In this document: positions 6,898-12,746 of the stretch, one piece after another
Layout: every line of letters starts with the position of its first letter
How positions within the stretch are numbered: position 1 is the stretch's first letter
Source: JBGPJM01 sp041485385
Lineage (GTDB): Bacteria > Planctomycetota > Phycisphaerae > Phycisphaerales > UBA1924
NCBI GenBank assembly: GCA_041485385.1
Contig: JBGPJM010000143.1
Coordinates: forward strand, 1-12,746
Direction: 5' to 3'
DNA length: 12,746 nt
Made by a program: the position numbers and the translations under genes
Notes under the pieces: generated by a model
Database searches by the model: none
Told to the model about the DNA's origin: nothing
What the model saw: only the letters and a program-made list of their open reading frames with translations

Positions 6898-7085
6898 CAG
6901 CCCAGTTCCTCCCATCCTCGATCTCCCGCCCCACGTCCCATCCCTCCCCACCGCGCCCCCTGCGACTCGAGAGCCTCCGAGGTTCCGTGAGGTTCTCGCG
7001 GGCACGGCGTGGCTCTGGGCGCTCCAACCGCCTGTGAAGCAGATCGGCGATTTCCTCGGCGTATGCTCCTCCTTCTTCCGCCACG

Positions 7086-7111
7086 ATGTCTCGGGACGCG
7101 TCCCGAGGCAT
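7086..7111. promoter_or_regulatory. 26-nt palindrome upstream of the HAF-like gene (operator or hairpin)
   Basis: An 18-nt perfect palindrome, CTCGGGACG followed at once by its complement (7090-7107), extends to 26 nt with one T/G mismatch. It ends 45 nt before the ATG at 7157. Such symmetry without a loop suits a dimeric regulator's operator, but it could also be a dispersed palindromic repeat. Confidence 0.45.
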
Positions 7112-7123
7112 ACCGGGGGGGCT

Positions 7124-7148
7124 TTGGGGCCAGAAATGGCCCAAGGAG
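7124..7148 (+). promoter_or_regulatory. Ribosome binding site with an upstream hairpin
   Basis: AAGGAG (7143-7148) lies 8 nt before the ATG at 7157. TTGGGGCCA (7124-7132) can pair with TGGCCCAA (7137-7144) with one bulged G and a GAAA loop. The stem takes in the first two bases of the Shine-Dalgarno, so it could modulate ribosome access. Confidence 0.4.
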
Positions 7149-7156
7149 AGACAATC

Positions 7157-8359
7157 ATGATGCAGATGCGCGTTCCTGCGGCCCGCGTGGCCGGTCTGTC
7201 TGTTGTCGGTTCCATGCTCCTGGGCGCGGCGGCCTCGACGGCCAGCGCCCAATGGACGGTCACCAACCTGCACCCCGCCGGGGCGACTCGGTCGTACGCG
7301 CAGGGCGTGCAGGGCGTGCAGCAGGTGGGCTATGCCATCCTGGGCGGCACTGAGCACGCCAGCCTGTGGACCGGGACGGCCGGCTCGTGGGTGGACCTGA
7401 CCCCCGCCGGGGCCGCTTGGTCGTACGCCTACGGCGTGGACGGTGGCCGGCAGGCGGGCTATGCGTACGTGAGCGGCGGCGGCGTCAATCGCGCCAGCCT
7501 GTGGAGCGGGACGGCCGGCTCGTGGGTGGACCTGCACCCCGCCGGGTCGACTGAGTCGATCGCCACCGCCATGAACGGCAGCCAGCAGTGTGGTTACGCG
7601 AACTTCGGCGATGGCTATCGCGCCAGCCTGTGGACCGGCACGGCGGCCTCGTGGGTGGAGCTGCACCCCGCCGGAGCAACGCTTTCACGGGCTTACGGCG
7701 TGGGTGGCGGCCAGCAGGTGGGCTTTGCCACCTTCGCCAGTGGCGATCGTGCCAGCCTGTGGAGCGGCGCGGCCGCGTCGTGGGTGGACCTGCACCCCGC
7801 CGGGGCGACCTCTTCGTACGCCTACGGCTTGGACGGCGGCCAGCAGGTGGGCTATGCCATCGTGGGTGGCGCGTTCCGCGCCGGCCTGTGGACCGGCACG
7901 GCCGGCTCGTGGGTGGATCTGACCCCCGCCGCGGCGACTCAGTCGATTGGCAACGGCGTGCAGGGCGGTCAGCAGGCGGGCACAGCCTTGGTGAGCGGCG
8001 TGGCTCACGCCGCCCTGTGGAGCGGTACCGCCGGCTCGTGGGTGGACCTGCACGCGTTTGTGCCGTCGGGGTTCATCAACTCCTTCGCCAACGGCATCTG
8101 GCACGATGGAGCCTCTACCTTCGTGGTCGGTTATGGGTTCAACAGCACGACCGGGCGCGACGAGGCGCTGCTGTGGAGTTCCCCGGCGGCGTGTCCCGCG
8201 GACTTCAACCACGACGGCGCGGTCAACTCGCAGGACTTCTTCGACTTCCTCAACGCGTTCTTCGCGAACGACCCGTCCGCCGACTTCAACGGCGACCACG
8301 TGGTCAACTCGCAGGACTTCTTCGACTTCCTGAACGCTTTTTTCGCCGGCTGCCCGTGA
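7157..8359 (+). CDS. Secreted HAF-like repeat protein with twin dockerin-like C-terminus
   Basis: A 400-residue exported protein. A signal peptide (basic MRVPAARVAG, hydrophobic core 11-26) is probably cut after STASA at residue 31. Residues 37-340 hold seven repeats of 43-45 residues, starting at about 37, 80, 125, 168, 211, 254 and 297 (the last one variant). Their pattern is DLHPAGATxSYAYGVDGGQQVGYA, a variable stretch, then RASLWTGTAGSWV, which resembles the extracellular HAF repeat family; seven units suggest a beta-propeller. The tail (346-400) has two copies of a DFNxDxxVNSQDFFDFLNAFF unit, flanked by Cys346 and Cys399. Each unit looks like one calcium-binding dockerin loop plus helix, so the tail may mediate attachment. 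The function of the repeats is unknown. AAGGAG lies 8 nt before the start; a second ATG follows immediately. It converges with the FG-GAP gene. Confidence 0.88.
   Translation: MMQMRVPAARVAGLSVVGSMLLGAAASTASAQWTVTNLHPAGATRSYAQGVQGVQQVGYAILGGTEHASLWTGTAGSWVDLTPAGAAWSYAYGVDGGRQAGYAYVSGGGVNRASLWSGTAGSWVDLHPAGSTESIATAMNGSQQCGYANFGDGYRASLWTGTAASWVELHPAGATLSRAYGVGGGQQVGFATFASGDRASLWSGAAASWVDLHPAGATSSYAYGLDGGQQVGYAIVGGAFRAGLWTGTAGSWVDLTPAAATQSIGNGVQGGQQAGTALVSGVAHAALWSGTAGSWVDLHAFVPSGFINSFANGIWHDGASTFVVGYGFNSTTGRDEALLWSSPAACPADFNHDGAVNSQDFFDFLNAFFANDPSADFNGDHVVNSQDFFDFLNAFFAGCP
8221..8331 (+). repeat. 30-bp exact direct repeat inside the dockerin-like tail
   Basis: The 30 bases at 8221-8250 recur exactly at 8302-8331, 81 nt (27 codons) apart, coding VNSQDFFDF and flanking residues in both units. 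Exact identity at synonymous positions suggests recent duplication or gene conversion. Confidence 0.85.
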
Positions 8360-8414
8360 CCTGAGCGCCACCTTCCGGCGGGCGGCCCGGACCTGTCCAT
8401 TTTCGTGCCACTGA

Positions 8415-8450
8415 CCTCGGCTCGCCGCGCCGACCGCGGCGAGAACGAGG
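8415..8450 (+). terminator. Strong hairpin after the HAF-like gene (T-tract lacking)
   Basis: CCTCG-g-CTCGCCGCG (8415-8429) pairs with CGCGGCGAG-aa-CGAGG (8435-8450), giving 14 base pairs with a small internal loop and a 5-nt apical loop, 56 nt after the stop. There is no T-tract, so it is either an I-shaped terminator or an mRNA-end stabiliser. Confidence 0.5.
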
Positions 8451-8600
8451 GCCACGTTGACCCACGCCGGGCTAGCTTTGGACAACCTTGCCACCGTCAC
8501 CAACCTCCAGGTCTGGTTCGGATCGTGCCCGTCAAGCGAGAGAATACGCCGGTACGCCGGAAACGCCGGAGTGCGCCAGGACAGATGCGGCCCGCCAATG

Positions 8601-8636
8601 AAAAGGGCCCCGCGCGACAACCGCAGCGGGGCCCTT
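8601..8636 (-). terminator. Rho-independent terminator of the FG-GAP gene
   Basis: AAGGGCCCCGC (8603-8613) and GCGGGGCCCTT (8626-8636) form a perfect 11-bp GC-rich stem with a 12-nt loop. Read on the minus strand the stem ends in TTTT. It lies about 160 nt beyond the stop of the minus-strand FG-GAP gene, so it most likely ends that transcript and could also block read-through from the plus strand. Confidence 0.7.
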
Positions 8637-8797
8637 GGGGGGATCGAGGTTGGGGTACCCGGCCAGCATGCCGCGCGGGCGGCCGTCGTCAACAGCAAGT
8701 GCATCGGTTCCGCCGTCGAGCGCCAACTATCCGGGCGGGTCCTACGGCGACGTGTTCAGCCAAGCACGCATCGCTTCTGTTGTCGATGATTCCTCGA

Positions 8798-11167
8798 TCA
8801 CAGGTAGCCCAGCAGCACGATCAGGTCGGCTGCACGGCGCTCGATCTCCTGGCGCGCGGGACACTCGATGAGCCAGTCCGGGGGCGCTTCGAGGCCGTCG
8901 ACGAAACCGTGCAGGTTCGTCAAGGCCCCGATCGCGTCCGGTGCGTGCCCGTGAGCGATCGCGTTGGCCGCTGCGTTGGCCTTGTTCGACAGGGCGTTGC
9001 GCCGTCCCCGGTTGGCATTCGCGTTGGGCCCCGTGAACAACGCGAGATCCACACCGCTGATGTACACCGCCAGATTGCGCAGCTCGCGCTCGATGTACCC
9101 CCGGGTCCCGCCTGGATCGAGCGGGAATGGGTCGAGATTGTCCGGGATCCCGTCGCCGTCGGTGTCGGCGTTGCAGACATTGGTCCCGCGCGCGACCTCC
9201 GCGCCGTCGCTGAGGTGGTCGCCGTCCGAATCGGCGGCGGTCGGACTTGGACACCCCGTCCCCATGGCCATGTCGACCTCGGTCCCGTCCAGGAGGCCGT
9301 CGCGGTCGGTATCCGGATCGAGCGGGTCCGTTCCGAACGCCCACTCGTCATCGGGGGCGAAGAGGTCAAAGAGCCCGTCGTTGTCAGAATCAAGCGGTGC
9401 GATCACGGCGAAATCCGAGAAATGCTCCAGCGGCACCTCGATCGTCGCGATGAAGGGCGGGACCGTAGTCACCCCGACCAATGCTCCGGACAACGGGAAG
9501 AACACCCCGTTGACATCCACTTGATACACGGCGAGCTTGCCCCGTTGGCCAGCGTTCAGATTTCCCACATCGAGCACGAAATGGAGGCTCGCGGCCGGCG
9601 AGAACGTCGCGCCATCCGGCTCGAAGTTGTACACCGCCACCGCCACGCCGCGTCCCGGCCTACCCCCGACATACAGGTCTGTGGTCGGATCCACGAGCAC
9701 GGTCTGGGTGATCGAGAGCGTCCGATTCATATCCAGCGCGCCGGCAGGCACCTCCAGCGTGACTTCCCCATTGGGCGTCCGGAGCGTCCCGCCGGTCGCC
9801 GCGCTGATGAACCTGGCGATGCTGCCATCCCTCACGCAGGTGTTCGTCGCATCGCCGGGGCACGGATCGCAGAGGTCGCCGAGACCATCACCATCCACAT
9901 CCACCCCGGACAAGTTGGGGAAGACCCAGGCTGAGCCCTGGAGGTAGTTCTCGCCGACGGTGTCCTGGTACACACCCGCGACCGCGGTGTCGCCGGAGAG
10001 GGCGACGGACAGCCCGAGGCGGTCGAACGGGTCGCCGTCGAGGGCGGTGAGCTGCGCCTGCTGGGTCCATGCGCTCCCCGAACGGACATAGACATATGCC
10101 GCGCCCCGCTGGGCGTCGTGGAGGAGAGCGCCCGCAAGGGCGGTGTCACCGTCGAGCGCGACGGAGTAGCCGTACTGGTCATTCGGGGCGCCGTCGGAAG
10201 AGGTCAGCCGGGCCTGCTGGGCCCATGTGGTTTCGGAACGGACGAAGGCATATGCCGCGCCCTGGTCGGGGTTCCCGCCCACGGTGTCGTGGAACGCGCC
10301 GACCAAGGCGGTCTCACCGGAGATTGCGACCGAGGAGCCGAAGTAGCTGTACGGCGCGCCGGGGGACGCGGTGAGCGTGGCCTGTTGTGTCCACACAGTT
10401 CCGGCGCGCGTGAAGACATACGCCGCGCCTTGATCCGTGTTGCCCCCGACATCGGCCGTGAAGGCCCCCACCACGACTGTGTCGCCGGTCAAGCTCACGG
10501 AGCTGGCAAACCGGTCGCCCGCGCCGCCGCCGGAGGCGGTCAGCTTCGCCTGCTGCGTCCACGTCGTCCCGGAGCGGACGAAGACGTAGGCCGAGCCTTG
10601 ATCGGTGTTGGCGCCGACGTCGTCCATCTCAGAGCTGATCACCAGCGTGTTGCCGGAGAGGGAGACCCAGTGACCGAAGTTGTCCGCCGGCGCGCCGTCG
10701 GATGCGGTGAGCTTCGCCTGTTGGGTCCAGATGGTCCCGGTGCGGACAAACACATACGCGGCGCCCTGGTCGCCGTTGCCACCGACGTCGGCCCGGTGGG
10801 CGCCGGCGATCGCGGTATCGCCCTCGATGGCCACCGACCAGCCGAAGAGGTCGGACGGCCTTCCGTCTGAAGCGACGAGCGTCGCTTCGAATGCCCAGCC
10901 TGTGCCGGTCCGTCGGTACACAGACGCCAAGCCCCGGCCGCCGCCGCCATATTGGTCGGCCCCCACCAGCAGCGTGTCACCGGAGATCGCGACCGAGATT
11001 CCCGCGCGGTCGCCGGCGGCGCCGTTCGGCGCTATGAGCTGCAGCGGGGTGCACCGTTGCGCCCACGACGGGCTCGCGTACACCAGCAGCGTGCCCAGGA
11101 TCGCAGCGATCTGCCGAACCAGCGGCCTGTGCGCCGCCAGCACGTTTGCTTGGACCTGCCTTTTCAT
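8798..11167 (-). CDS. Exported FG-GAP repeat protein with ZU5-like and thrombospondin type 3 domains
   Basis: A 789-residue exported protein. The signal peptide (R14-R18 region, hydrophobic 19-32) is probably cut after PSWA at residue 36. Residues 43-416 contain seven FG-GAP units of about 55 residues, pattern LTASDGAPxDxFGxSVALSGDTAxVGA...QGAAYVFVRSGTxWTQQ, predicted to form one integrin-alpha-like seven-bladed propeller. DVDGDGLGDLCDPCPGD (423-439) is an acidic thrombospondin type 3-like turn. Residues 457-590 look ZU5-like (GGTLRTPNGEVTLEVPAGAL). Type 3 calcium repeats follow at 592-684 (DSDNDGLFD, DTDRDGLLDG, DSDGDHLSDG, DTDGDGIPD). The tail (690-789) is Ala-rich and helical, with no PEP-CTERM or dockerin ending. 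A role in surface or matrix adhesion is an inference. AAGGAG (11174-11179) lies 6 nt before the ATG at 11167. The gene converges with the HAF-like gene. Confidence 0.91.
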   Translation of the reverse strand: MKRQVQANVLAAHRPLVRQIAAILGTLLVYASPSWAQRCTPLQLIAPNGAAGDRAGISVAISGDTLLVGADQYGGGGRGLASVYRRTGTGWAFEATLVASDGRPSDLFGWSVAIEGDTAIAGAHRADVGGNGDQGAAYVFVRTGTIWTQQAKLTASDGAPADNFGHWVSLSGNTLVISSEMDDVGANTDQGSAYVFVRSGTTWTQQAKLTASGGGAGDRFASSVSLTGDTVVVGAFTADVGGNTDQGAAYVFTRAGTVWTQQATLTASPGAPYSYFGSSVAISGETALVGAFHDTVGGNPDQGAAYAFVRSETTWAQQARLTSSDGAPNDQYGYSVALDGDTALAGALLHDAQRGAAYVYVRSGSAWTQQAQLTALDGDPFDRLGLSVALSGDTAVAGVYQDTVGENYLQGSAWVFPNLSGVDVDGDGLGDLCDPCPGDATNTCVRDGSIARFISAATGGTLRTPNGEVTLEVPAGALDMNRTLSITQTVLVDPTTDLYVGGRPGRGVAVAVYNFEPDGATFSPAASLHFVLDVGNLNAGQRGKLAVYQVDVNGVFFPLSGALVGVTTVPPFIATIEVPLEHFSDFAVIAPLDSDNDGLFDLFAPDDEWAFGTDPLDPDTDRDGLLDGTEVDMAMGTGCPSPTAADSDGDHLSDGAEVARGTNVCNADTDGDGIPDNLDPFPLDPGGTRGYIERELRNLAVYISGVDLALFTGPNANANRGRRNALSNKANAAANAIAHGHAPDAIGALTNLHGFVDGLEAPPDWLIECPARQEIERRAADLIVLLGYL
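9923..11035 (-). repeat. Seven FG-GAP coding repeats
   Basis: Seven tandem units of about 165 bp code the FG-GAP motifs. They are similar to one another along their length, most strongly in the segments coding GDTA and WTQQAKLTAS. Confidence 0.85.
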
Positions 11168-11633
11168 GACGAGCTCCTTTCGAGTGTTGGTGCGTGTTGG
11201 CTGCGAGCCGATCGCGCCTGCTCGCGCGCGGTCGGCACATCCATCGAGACGTGGAATCCCGCGACGCAAACTCACTGTGCGTCATGCCTTGGACGACCCG
11301 CCGCCGTGTCACGGGCAACGACCGCCCCGGTGTGGGGACCTCGACGACAGCGGCCCGAGCGAGCGATATCGCCACGCCCGCCAACCATCGGCTCTGCGTC
11401 CGCGGAGTAGCCCGCCGCAGATTGGTTGGCCGACTCGATGCCGCATGAACCGGCGATAGAAAGCAACGCCCCCATCTTCGGCCTCCTGGCAGAGCGCGAG
11501 ACCTGATGTTGCGGCAACTGGCGGATGTCGCAAGCCCCACTCCCAATCTGCGCGTTCGAGATCCCCGTCCCCCGAGGATTGTCCCGCGATCACGGCGACG
11601 CTCCACGAGGAAACTTCCCTGATGCGCGGTGAC
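11168..11633. other. Intergenic region upstream of the FG-GAP gene
   Basis: About 466 nt with no confident gene. On the minus strand it should contain the FG-GAP promoter, but no good -35/-10 pair was found. Open frames run through in several phases without a ribosome binding site or recognisable domain. Confidence 0.5.
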
Positions 11634-11951
11634 TCACGCCTCGACGAAGTGCTCCGCCAGGCCGCCAACTCGTTCGGCATCAAGGCTCCGCATCGCATTC
11701 CCGCGTGCGGCGGCGTAGATTCGCTCCACCACGAACAGGTCATCGACGCGGGCGCCGCGACCAACAAGCGGCACGACACCGTCGATGCGGCCGGGCGGAA
11801 GCCACTCACGGTCGAAGGTCTTCCCCGAGGCGTACTCGCGGACGTTGGTGCAACGCCGCTCCAGGCGCTGGCGCAGCGGGCATCCAAGGCGGTGAGGCGA
11901 GTGGCCCGTACCTGTCCGGTTGACCCGCCGGGGATCGCGGCGATCGTGCAA
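11634..11951 (-). pseudogene. Possible remnant or small hypothetical gene
   Basis: The last 70 residues of this 105-codon frame read like a real protein end: TNVREYASGKTFDREWLPPG (35-54), RIDGVVPLVGRGARVDD, FVVERIYAAARGNAM, then SLDAERVGGLAEHFVEA and a stop. Codon third positions are mostly G or C, as in neighbouring genes. The N-terminal 30 residues are Arg-rich and less convincing. The only nearby start is a TTG at 11951 with GGAGGG abutting it, too close for a normal Shine-Dalgarno. A different minus-strand frame ending at 11968 (SALADQRRSRYAALRFARR) also looks protein-like, so the region may be one gene broken by a frameshift. I do not recognise the family. The plus strand is open over the same bases, so a shadow effect is possible. 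Confidence 0.3.
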
Positions 11952-12087
11952 CCCTCCAGAGTCGCGGTTATCGGCGCGCGAACCGGAGCGCGGCGTAGCG
12001 GGAGCGACGTTGGTCCGCCAGTGCAGAGGCGGCGTCGGGCATGCGTGCCGAGCCCATCCGGCGTGCCAGCGACCCGTCTTCGGGTCG

Positions 12088-12282
12088 ATGTCTTGGGGGA
12101 CCGGCCGAACAGCGGCATCGGCGGCGCCGTTCTGGGTGTTCGGGCGCGCCCGGCGGCTGCTTCGAAGACGGCGCGGGGCGGGCGTGCGTTGCGGCTATGA
12201 CCTGCAGGGCGTGCCGGCTCAGGTACGCTGCCCCGAGTGCGGATCCGTGCGGGATGGCGGGTCTGAGGATGCCGGTGCCTGA
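12088..12282 (+). pseudogene. Possible remnant with a CGYDL/CPECG zinc-ribbon motif
   Basis: A 64-codon frame contains APFWVFGRARRLLRRRR followed by GAGVRCGYDLQGVPAQ and RCPECGS, then a short tail. Many planctomycete membrane proteins end in a hydrophobic segment, an Arg-rich stretch and a CxxCGYDLxG...CPECG zinc ribbon. Here the first Cys of that pattern is replaced (GAGVRCGYDL), so only three of four zinc ligands remain, and no transmembrane helix or ribosome binding site precedes the frame. It could be the decayed 3' end of such a gene with the 5' part out of frame, or chance. Confidence 0.35.
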
Positions 12283-12335
12283 GCGGAAAGGCGGGTGGCC
12301 CGCGCCCGATCGCGTCCGTGAGTGGCACGTCGTGG

Positions 12336-12500
12336 CACGGTCGTCCCGACCGTGAGTCCCACGGGCATCCTGCCCGTGCGTCGGCATGGGCGTCTCGCCC
12401 ATGCCCGCGGCGGGAGGGGCGGGAGGGGCGGGAGGGGGGGGGCGGGCGGCGAATGCGGCACGGGCAAGATGCCCGGGCGACTCTCGGGTGAGACGCCCGT
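12336..12500. repeat. Array of five short palindromes (REP-like)
   Basis: Five stem-loops share a 3-nt loop (TCC, TCC, TCT, AGA, AGA): 12336-12354 (8-bp stem), 12360-12378 (8 bp), 12383-12405 (10 bp), 12461-12475 (6 bp) and 12485-12499 (6 bp with one G-T pair). The last two have the loop in the reverse orientation of the first three. Stem cores are CACGGTCG, CACGGGCA, CATGGGCG, CGGGCA and CGGGTG. On the minus strand the array reads as peptides such as MGETPMPTHGQDARGTHGRD, a familiar false ORF type. Repeated loops with compensated stems argue for structure at DNA or RNA level. Confidence 0.85.
12411..12447 (+). repeat. Tandem GGGAGGGGC units and oligo-G run within the palindrome array
   Basis: Units of GGGAGGGGC repeat in tandem and run into nine consecutive G and then GGG, so four or more G runs are present. 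It splits the palindrome array into two inversely oriented halves and fits a G-quadruplex pattern on the plus strand. Confidence 0.75.
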
Positions 12501-12581
12501 GCCACTCACGGGCAGGTCACCGGCACGAAGGCCCACCAGCGCAAGCGCGCCATCCGTCAATCTCCCACGCGCGGACGTGCG

Positions 12582-12746
12582 TCATCGCCGCCGTCGCCCG
12601 AGCACGACGAAGCCCGCGCCCACAAGAACCGCCACGCCACCCGGCGCCGGCACCAGCGTGGCCACGTACATGGCATCCACGCCCGGCAGGCCAAGGAAAT
12701 GGACGTTGAAGGCGAAGGACGTCCCATCCTGGCCCTCCGGGCTGTA
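12582..12746 (-). CDS. PEP-CTERM protein, C-terminal end (cut by window edge)
   Basis: The last 54 codons of a minus-strand gene whose start lies beyond the right edge. The visible peptide begins YSPEGQDGTSFAFNVHFLG and ends with a PEP-CTERM-type sorting tail: VPAPGG (32-37), a hydrophobic helix VAVLVGAGFVVLG (38-50) and RRRR before the stop. Exosortase would recognise this motif and process the protein during surface export. The Pro-Ala-Pro variant of the PEP motif is common in planctomycetes. The N-terminal function cannot be read. The palindrome array lies just downstream and may influence the end of its transcript. Confidence 0.85.
   Translation of the reverse strand, partial: YSPEGQDGTSFAFNVHFLGLPGVDAMYVATLVPAPGGVAVLVGAGFVVLGRRRR

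Larger units (their letters stand above)
6799..7156. other. Divergent intergenic region with several dyads
   Basis: This 358-nt stretch separates the ATPase gene from the secreted HAF-like gene. It holds an oligo-G tract (6808-6840), a 14-nt perfect palindrome (6851-6864), a candidate minus-strand promoter (6869-6897), a 10-bp hairpin with one G-T pair (6968-6977 with 6989-6998), a 26-nt palindrome (7086-7111) and a hairpin touching the Shine-Dalgarno (7124-7144). No credible small gene was found. Confidence 0.6.
8360..8797. other. Intergenic region between two convergent secreted-protein genes
   Basis: This 438-nt stretch contains the two strong hairpins listed separately and three ACGCCGG direct repeats at 8546-8552, 8554-8560 and 8563-8569. 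Short open frames on both strands lack ribosome binding sites and recognisable content. No gene is called. Confidence 0.6.

Noticed and set aside
5329..6990. A plus-strand open frame of 553 codons
   Set aside because: Antisense to the Ycf46-like ATPase; low-complexity composition and no recognisable motif.
6155..7156. N-terminal extension of the HAF-like protein by 334 codons
   Set aside because: The extension is antisense to the ATPase gene. The ATG at 7157 has a good Shine-Dalgarno and starts a typical signal peptide.
8348..8387. A 9-bp inverted repeat overlapping the stop of the HAF-like gene as a terminator
   Set aside because: It contains a G-T pair, has a 22-nt loop and no T-tract, and a much stronger hairpin lies just downstream at 8415-8450.
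8635..8871. A plus-strand 78-codon frame containing ANYPGGSYGDVFSQARIAS
   Set aside because: The phrase looks protein-like, but there is no ribosome binding site, it overlaps the 3' end of the FG-GAP gene, and it has no recognisable family.
8405..9934. A plus-strand open frame of 509 codons
   Set aside because: Antisense to the type 3 repeats and ZU5-like region of the FG-GAP protein, with no domain content of its own.
10118..10870. A plus-strand open frame of 250 codons with internal repeats
   Set aside because: The repeats are the antisense image of the FG-GAP coding repeats.
11622..12200. A plus-strand 192-codon frame
   Set aside because: Its first 100 codons are the complement of the more protein-like minus-strand fragment, and the rest is low-complexity.
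11968..12402. A minus-strand 144-codon frame starting MGETPMPTHGQDARGTHG
   Set aside because: Its N-terminal part is simply the palindrome array read as codons. Only the last 20 residues look protein-like, and these are mentioned as part of the decay zone.
12336..12500. A CRISPR array
   Set aside because: The repeated units are self-complementary with 3-nt loops and have no spacers of regular length or identical direct repeats.

Overview
The window looks like chromosomal DNA of a planctomycete, most likely of the class Phycisphaerae. The reasons are very high G+C (which leaves long spurious open frames on the strand opposite real genes), a PEP-CTERM sorting tail, a secreted protein ending in twin dockerin-like 'DFNxDGxVNSQDFFDFL' units, a GspG-like pseudopilin with the 'SAGPDG' signature, a Ycf46-type AAA ATPase, and dispersed short intergenic repeats of a kind I associate with planctomycete genomes. 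No rRNA, tRNA, CRISPR array or transposase was seen.

Left part (1-3205, minus strand, read right to left): a GspG-like pseudopilin, an M42/M20-like zinc aminopeptidase, and the N-terminal 268 residues of anthranilate synthase component I (trpE), which runs off the left edge. The 102-nt gap before trpE is largely filled by two different short tandem repeats. A divergent promoter region (3206-3516) separates this block from a tight plus-strand pair. That pair is a fusion of a Sua5/YrdC-like domain with a low-molecular-weight phosphatase domain of YwlE type, overlapping by 4 bases with rpiB. It mirrors ywlC-ywlE-ywlF of Bacillus, but the Sua5 half seems to have lost its ATP-binding residues.

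Middle (5240-8359): a short inverted repeat spans the stop codons of rpiB and a convergent minus-strand Ycf46-like AAA ATPase. After a 358-nt divergent region, a plus-strand secreted protein has seven about 43-residue HAF-like repeats and a twin dockerin-like tail.

Right part (8360-12746): two strong hairpins lie between the convergent secreted proteins. A 789-residue minus-strand exported protein follows, with seven FG-GAP repeats, a ZU5-like domain, thrombospondin type 3 calcium repeats and a helical tail. The next 1.4 kb has no confident intact gene. It holds possible gene remnants (one with a 'CGYDL...CPECG' zinc-ribbon motif) and an array of five short palindromes interrupted by an oligo-G tract. 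The window closes with the C-terminus of a PEP-CTERM protein on the minus strand.

The genes do not form one pathway. The notable biology is the Sua5-phosphatase fusion coupled to rpiB, three exported proteins with three different C-terminal designs, and an unusual load of short G-rich, tandem and palindromic repeats, some inside coding sequence.
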